Source of the DNA: Ectocarpus siliculosus
Taxonomy: Eukaryota > Sar > Phaeophyceae > Ectocarpales > Ectocarpaceae
Assembly: GCA_000310025.1 (NCBI GenBank)
Contig: FN648622.1
Span: forward strand, 89,283-100,450
Direction of reading: 5' to 3'
Length of the DNA stretch: 11,168 nt
Notes under the pieces: generated by a model
Told to the model about the DNA's origin: nothing
The model's database searches: none
What the model saw: only the letters and a program-made list of their open reading frames with translations
Made by a program: the position numbers and the translations under genes
Part shown: positions 8,299 to 11,168 of the stretch, piece after piece
How positions within the stretch are numbered: position 1 is the stretch's first letter
How the letters are laid out: each line of letters starts with the position of its first letter

Positions 8299-8430
8299 AT
8301 GGGTGGCCGACGAGGGCTGTCAGTTAGGGGTTTCTGTCGCTATGCCCCTTGCGATCAGGTGCTAGAACTCAGATTGGGACGCCCTCTTTCAAAAGACGAA
8401 AGATACAGCGTACGCGACGCCGATGGAGAG
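8299..8430 (+). CDS. Possible first exon of the plus-strand coiled-coil gene
   Basis: An ATG at 8299 opens a frame of 44 codons ending at GATGGAGAG|GTGAGT, a near-ideal donor at 8431, phase 0. The reading ends with a charged, coding-like stretch (LELRLGRPLSKDERYSVR). A phase-0 acceptor exists at 9131-9132 (GACGACAG|CAC), which would join it to the Pro/Arg-rich start of the next exon. The same frame is open upstream to 8083, so the start could lie further back. No domain is recognisable. The donor is the strongest argument. The exon could also be chance. Confidence 0.27.
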
Positions 8431-8919
8431 GTGAGTTGTTACCAGATACTGCTGCGAGGGTTGTGTCTACTGCTGTACACCGCAGTATATGCAGTGTAGG
8501 TTTGTGTTCATAGTTTCAAATGCTTGCATCAAATAGATGTGATTGGGCAATAAAAGTGCACTGTAGTAGACTGTAAATAACGTAAACTGAGCCTCCGCAG
8601 TAAATGTCGTAAGCACACCATGCATGGATCGTACAATGCACAGCAGTGTATGCGTGGCATTTCGGAATTATCCTGTTGTTAATCAACAGACTCCTTTATT
8701 TGAATAATGCGAAATTCCCTGATCCTCGCCACGACCGCCAAAGCCGACCGCGCAACAGAAGTTGGAGGATTACAATTGCCCTTCAAATGCAGTATTTACA
8801 GCAGCAGTGGTGTGGGCCTGCTAGTAGTCTAGACTATATGCGTACAGTGTAGTTCCGACGTAAAAACTCTTCCAGCATCTCTACATCCTTCTTCATTTTG
8901 GTGATCCTCCCATTGGTCA
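8431..8919. other. No supported gene; upstream flank or first intron of the coiled-coil gene
   Basis: AT-richer sequence with several CAGTGTAG/CACTGTAG-like words (near 8494, 8560 and 8843) and an AATAAA at 8549-8554. Open frames here are short and not convincing. If the exon at 8299-8430 is real, this is its intron. Confidence 0.4.
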
Positions 8920-9543
8920 TTGCCAATAAGGCGTGAGACGCCCCTTCTAGCGATGGGTATACTACTGGACACATCAGCCTTGATGACCAACGCGCACGCC
9001 GGTAACGTTTCGAACAAAGACGAGGCGCCGTGTGGTACTCTCCTCACGCTTTGCCCCCCCCCCCCCCCCCTAAATACTTACCGCTTGCGGTCAATCAGCG
9101 TGCGTGAATCTTCATCGCGAAGACGACGACAGCACCCGCCAATAACCACCACAGCTACTACAACCTCGAAGACGTCAAGGTCAACACCGCGTCGGCGGCG
9201 GAGGCAGCCACGTCCCCCCACTCCAACCCCCACATCGGACGACGAAGCACAAGAGACACGCCCAACGATTGGGCGAGATGCCGCCGCCTACATGCGACAG
9301 GCGGACGCCGGGATAGGGACGAGACGTGTCTTGGAGTTCGCGCGCGGTGACGCTGCTCTGCGGGAGTCTGCGGCGGCGTTATCAGGGGGCACCGCCGAAT
9401 CATGGATGAGCGGTAGCGGAGGCGGAGGCGACGAGGAAGGGTTGGGCCTTCTGCGGCAGCAGCTTTCAGCGGTGCAACGGATACGGATCGAGCACGAGCG
9501 GAAAGACGCGACGATTGCCGCGCTGAGGCTGGAGGCGAGTGCC
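8920..9543 (+). CDS. Exon A of the coiled-coil gene (5' boundary uncertain)
   Basis: The frame is open from 8920 and passes through a C17 tract at 9054-9070. The C tract plus AG at 9097-9098 or 9131-9132 may instead be a polypyrimidine tract and acceptor, so coding is only secure from about 9133. The secure part has Thr/Pro/Arg-rich disorder, then DAAAYMRQADAGIGTRRVLE, a Ser/Gly linker and the first coiled-coil heptads (KDATIAALRLEASA). The donor is GCC|GTGCGT at 9544, phase 0. Reading on past it gives a Cys-rich, non-coiled sequence. Confidence 0.6.
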
Positions 9544-11082
9544 GTGCGTGGCCTTTTTGTTGTAGCCCCCCCGGGGTTGGTCTCTGCTGGTCTCTGCGTC
9601 TTGCAGCTTTGGGAAAACTCTTCTTTCCAATGCGCTGTTGTATGTTCCGCCAACTCTCCGTTGCACTGCACTGTTGTATATTGCAACTCACAACTGTTCA
9701 ATCCACAATGCGCTGTTGTATATGGGAGGTCTATCCATAACCTTATATCGTGTGAGTGGTGCAGGTGTTGGTTTAGATGTACCAGCCCGCGAGGCAATCA
9801 ACAACTACCTCCCAGCAGCAGCAGGAAGTAGAGGCTTTCTCAGTCGTTTCCCCCGTTCCCGCAGGTATCCACCCTTAGCCGACAGAGGGAGGAAATGTTG
9901 GCCTTTGAACCGGGAGCGAAACGGGGAGTTGCTTCGGCTGGTGAGGATGGAGGAGACGGTTCGACGCCTAGAGGAAAGGAGAGCGGGTGAGAGGGGGGGG
10001 GGGGGGGGGGTACTCTAGTTTTGCATGCCTTAGCGGTTAGACCATGGATCTCGCATCCCTACACTGCCGGGGCGGAGCGATATGCCGGGTTTTCGCCGCC
10101 CCAGGCTATCACATCACAAGGATGAACCAGAGGCTGGCCATCATCCTTGGGGGGGGGGGGGTATGATCGGTCGTGGGTTAGGTTGGTGATGGCACTGTCG
10201 GTTCTTGCCCTTGCTGCTGTTGATGGCGATGGTTGGTGAACGTGGTTGGCAGTAGCAGTAGCAGAGGTTATTATTATAATTGTTGTTTTTCTCGCCCTTG
10301 CTTTCTGGTGGTGTGGGTGGTGATAATGGTTCTCTTCGTCGTCGACATTGCCATCGTTAGCCCTGTTTTTTTCCACCGCATTCCCGCCGTTGCTGTCGCC
10401 TTTGTGGAAATGACGTTCATATTTTGGCTTCCGTTGTCTGGTTCATGTACATCTTCGTCGCGGTGATTCCGGGGCAGGACACCGCGCGTCGCTGTACTCG
10501 CGAGGAAGAAGCCTGGAGGAAGCAGCTCCGGGACATGCAGGAGCAGTGCCGGGCGGAGAGAGATCGTGTGAGTTACACAGCGGCGTTCGTCTTTTCCCCT
10601 TCTGCGTAGAACCTAAAGAAGCAAGGCAACAACGCTTGGTGTGAACAGAGCAGGCCGCAACACGTGCTACGAAGAGGAAGCAGCTAGCACCAAGATTCAG
10701 ATGGCTCTATCCACACGCATCACGGGCAAGCTTGAGGCACAAAACCTGCGGCTTGCAGGCACAAAACCTGCGGCCTTCAGGCACAAAAATCTGCGGCTTC
10801 CATTCAATTCTTTCCGTACTGATTCTGATTCCTCGTGTGGTTAACTTAATATATACAATGGTATCGAACATACAGGCTGAGGAGCTGGCAGCGTTGGAAC
10901 CCGCCCTTGCCAAGGCCAGGTCGGAGGCGGTGGCGGCAGCGGCAGCGGCAGCGCGGGACGAGGCTGGTCGCGCGGAGGCCGAGTTTCGTGCGGGAACCAT
11001 CACGGAGAGGCTCAACGCGGAGATGGAGAGGGAGCGGGCGAAGTCGAGGGGTTTGGAGGACAAGTTGCGGGTGCTAGAAGAG
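8920..11082 (+). CDS. Unidentified coiled-coil protein gene, four visible exons, incomplete at 3' end
   Basis: Visible exons are about 9133 (frame open from 8920) to 9543, 9865-9986, 10478-10567 and 10876-11082, the last followed by a GTATCT donor, so the gene continues. The first exon has a basic, Pro/Thr/Ser-rich disordered stretch (runs of Arg; PPTPTPTSDDE), then a Gly-rich linker. From about 9440 the product is a charged coiled coil: LLRQQLSAVQRIRIEHERKD, STLSRQREEMLAFE, EEEAWRKQLRDMQEQ, and an Ala/Glu/Arg-rich helix ending DKLRVLEE. Such proteins are common in cilia, centrosomes and cytoskeleton, but nothing here tells which. The second exon needs one base fewer (near 9910-9913) to stay in coiled-coil frame, and its end does not match the phase of the third. 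The true start is unsure. Confidence 0.6.
9054..9070. repeat. C17 homopolymer tract
   Basis: Seventeen C residues just upstream of the first secure coding of exon A. It may serve as a polypyrimidine tract for an acceptor at 9097-9098 or 9131-9132. Read as coding it would give Pro repeats. Confidence 0.9.
9628..9721 (+). repeat. Three diverged copies of CAATGCGCTGTTGTAT in intron A
   Basis: Copies lie at 9628-9643 and 9706-9721 (identical over 16 bases) with a variant (CACTGCACTGTTGTAT) at 9664-9679, spaced 36 and 42 bases. They fall inside the intron between exons A and B (9544-9864). Surrounding bases (CAACTC, TATGT/TATAT) are also partly shared, so this looks like a short degenerate minisatellite. 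Confidence 0.8.
9865..9986 (+). CDS. Exon B of the coiled-coil gene, with an apparent one-base frameshift
   Basis: The acceptor CCCCCGTTCCCGCAG|GTA at 9864 joins exon A in phase 0 and reads VSTLSRQREEMLAFE, a clear coiled-coil continuation. After about 9909 that frame turns Gly/Ser-rich and ends in TGA at the donor, while the next frame reads ERNGELLRLVRMEETVRRLE, again coiled coil. Dropping one base in ACCGGGA (9909-9914) would join the two. The likely donor is GCGG|GTGAGA at 9987, directly before a G18 tract. Sequencing error, a strain allele or a decayed gene are all possible. Confidence 0.5.
9993..10010. repeat. G18 homopolymer tract six bases after a splice donor
   Basis: Eighteen G residues start six bases after the putative GT at 9987. 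A G-tract this long is a candidate quadruplex in the pre-mRNA and also a place where assemblies lose or gain bases. Confidence 0.9.
10149..10161. repeat. G13 homopolymer tract in intron B
   Basis: Thirteen G residues in the middle of the intron between exons B and C of the coiled-coil gene. Confidence 0.9.
10478..10567 (+). CDS. Exon C of the coiled-coil gene
   Basis: Acceptor is TTCCGGGGCAG|GAC and donor is GATCGT|GTGAGT. The exon is 90 bp, phase 0 at both ends, and reads DTARRCTREEEAWRKQLRDM followed by a further charged stretch ending ERDR. It joins exon D in phase. It does not fit the phase-1 end of exon B as drawn, so a second indel, another exon between 9987 and 10477, or a different acceptor (AG at 10507-10508) must be considered. 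A strong alternative acceptor (TTTTCCCCTTCTGCGTAG) lies only 42 bp downstream of the donor. Confidence 0.6.
10735..10801 (+). repeat. Three tandem copies of a 22-23-bp unit in intron C
   Basis: The units at 10735-10756, 10757-10778 and 10779-10801 share AGGCACAAAACCTGCGGC with one inserted/changed base in the third and a few end differences. They lie in the 308-bp intron before exon D. A plus-strand open frame crosses them but has no coding character beyond the repeat. Confidence 0.9.
10876..11082 (+). CDS. Exon D of the coiled-coil gene
   Basis: The acceptor is ACATACAG|GCT, with TTAAC (a plausible branch site) about 30 bases upstream and a T/C-rich tract before it. The donor is GAAGAG|GTATCT. 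The exon has 69 codons, phase 0 at both ends. The product is a continuous helix: AEELAALEPALAKARSEA, then an Ala run, then Glu/Arg/Ala heptads (ITERLNAEMERERAKSRGLE) and DKLRVLEE. It is GC-rich with G/C at third positions, unlike the flanking introns. Confidence 0.75.
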
Positions 11083-11168
11083 GTATCTATCGAACAGCCA
11101 CGGGGGGGAGCCGGGGGGGGGGGGGGGGGGGCCCCTCTGTTTTGGCGGCCTTTTCGGCTGCCGGGTTC
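11083..11168 (+). other. Start of intron D of the coiled-coil gene, with a G19 tract
   Basis: After the GTATCT donor, G7 at 11102-11108 and G19 at 11113-11131 follow within 50 bases. No coding is seen to the window end. Confidence 0.6.

Noticed and set aside
9076-9081. GTAAGT donor consensus on the minus strand (CAAGCG|GTAAGT)
   Set aside because: No coding-like minus-strand exon leads up to it. The plus-strand gene explains the neighbouring sequence.
9158-9691. Minus-strand open frame of 177 codons opposite exon A
   Set aside because: It is Arg/Ser/Pro-rich and is the shadow of the GC-rich plus-strand coiled-coil exon.

Overview
This window is eukaryotic nuclear DNA. Coding is split into short exons with GT..AG borders and matching phases, introns run 300-1,500 bp, long non-coding stretches follow stop codons, and homopolymer G/C tracts are frequent. 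Exon/intron sizes, the roughly balanced but locally GC-rich exons, the long T-rich 3' flanks and the protein family of the main gene would suit a stramenopile alga, most likely a brown alga of the Ectocarpus kind. That placement is inference from style, not from a marker gene.

Layout. Positions 2-130 are the last exon of a plus-strand gene (acidic C-terminus). Positions 131-3628 hold no gene I can support. This is a convergent intergenic/3'-UTR block: T/G-rich on the plus strand at first, then A-rich (T-rich on the minus strand), with several short repeats. Positions 3629-8034 are a complete five-exon minus-strand gene. Its exons join in phase into a 360-residue multi-pass membrane protein that I assign to the THH1/TOM1/TOM3 family, a seven-helix plant-type membrane family. 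Positions 8035 to about 8900 are the divergent upstream region, possibly with a first exon of the next gene. From about 8920 (certainly from about 9133) to the window end lies a plus-strand gene for a long charged coiled-coil protein. Four exons are visible, and one carries an apparent one-base frameshift. The gene continues past the window.

How they relate. The membrane-protein gene and the coiled-coil gene are head-to-head and may share a promoter region. The first and second genes are tail-to-tail. Nothing in the sequence ties the three products to one pathway. I saw no transposase, reverse transcriptase, CRISPR array, rRNA or convincing tRNA. The points most worth a second look are the membrane-protein gene model, the frameshifted coiled-coil exon, the long G-tracts just after two splice donors of that gene, and the repeat families in the gene-free block and introns.
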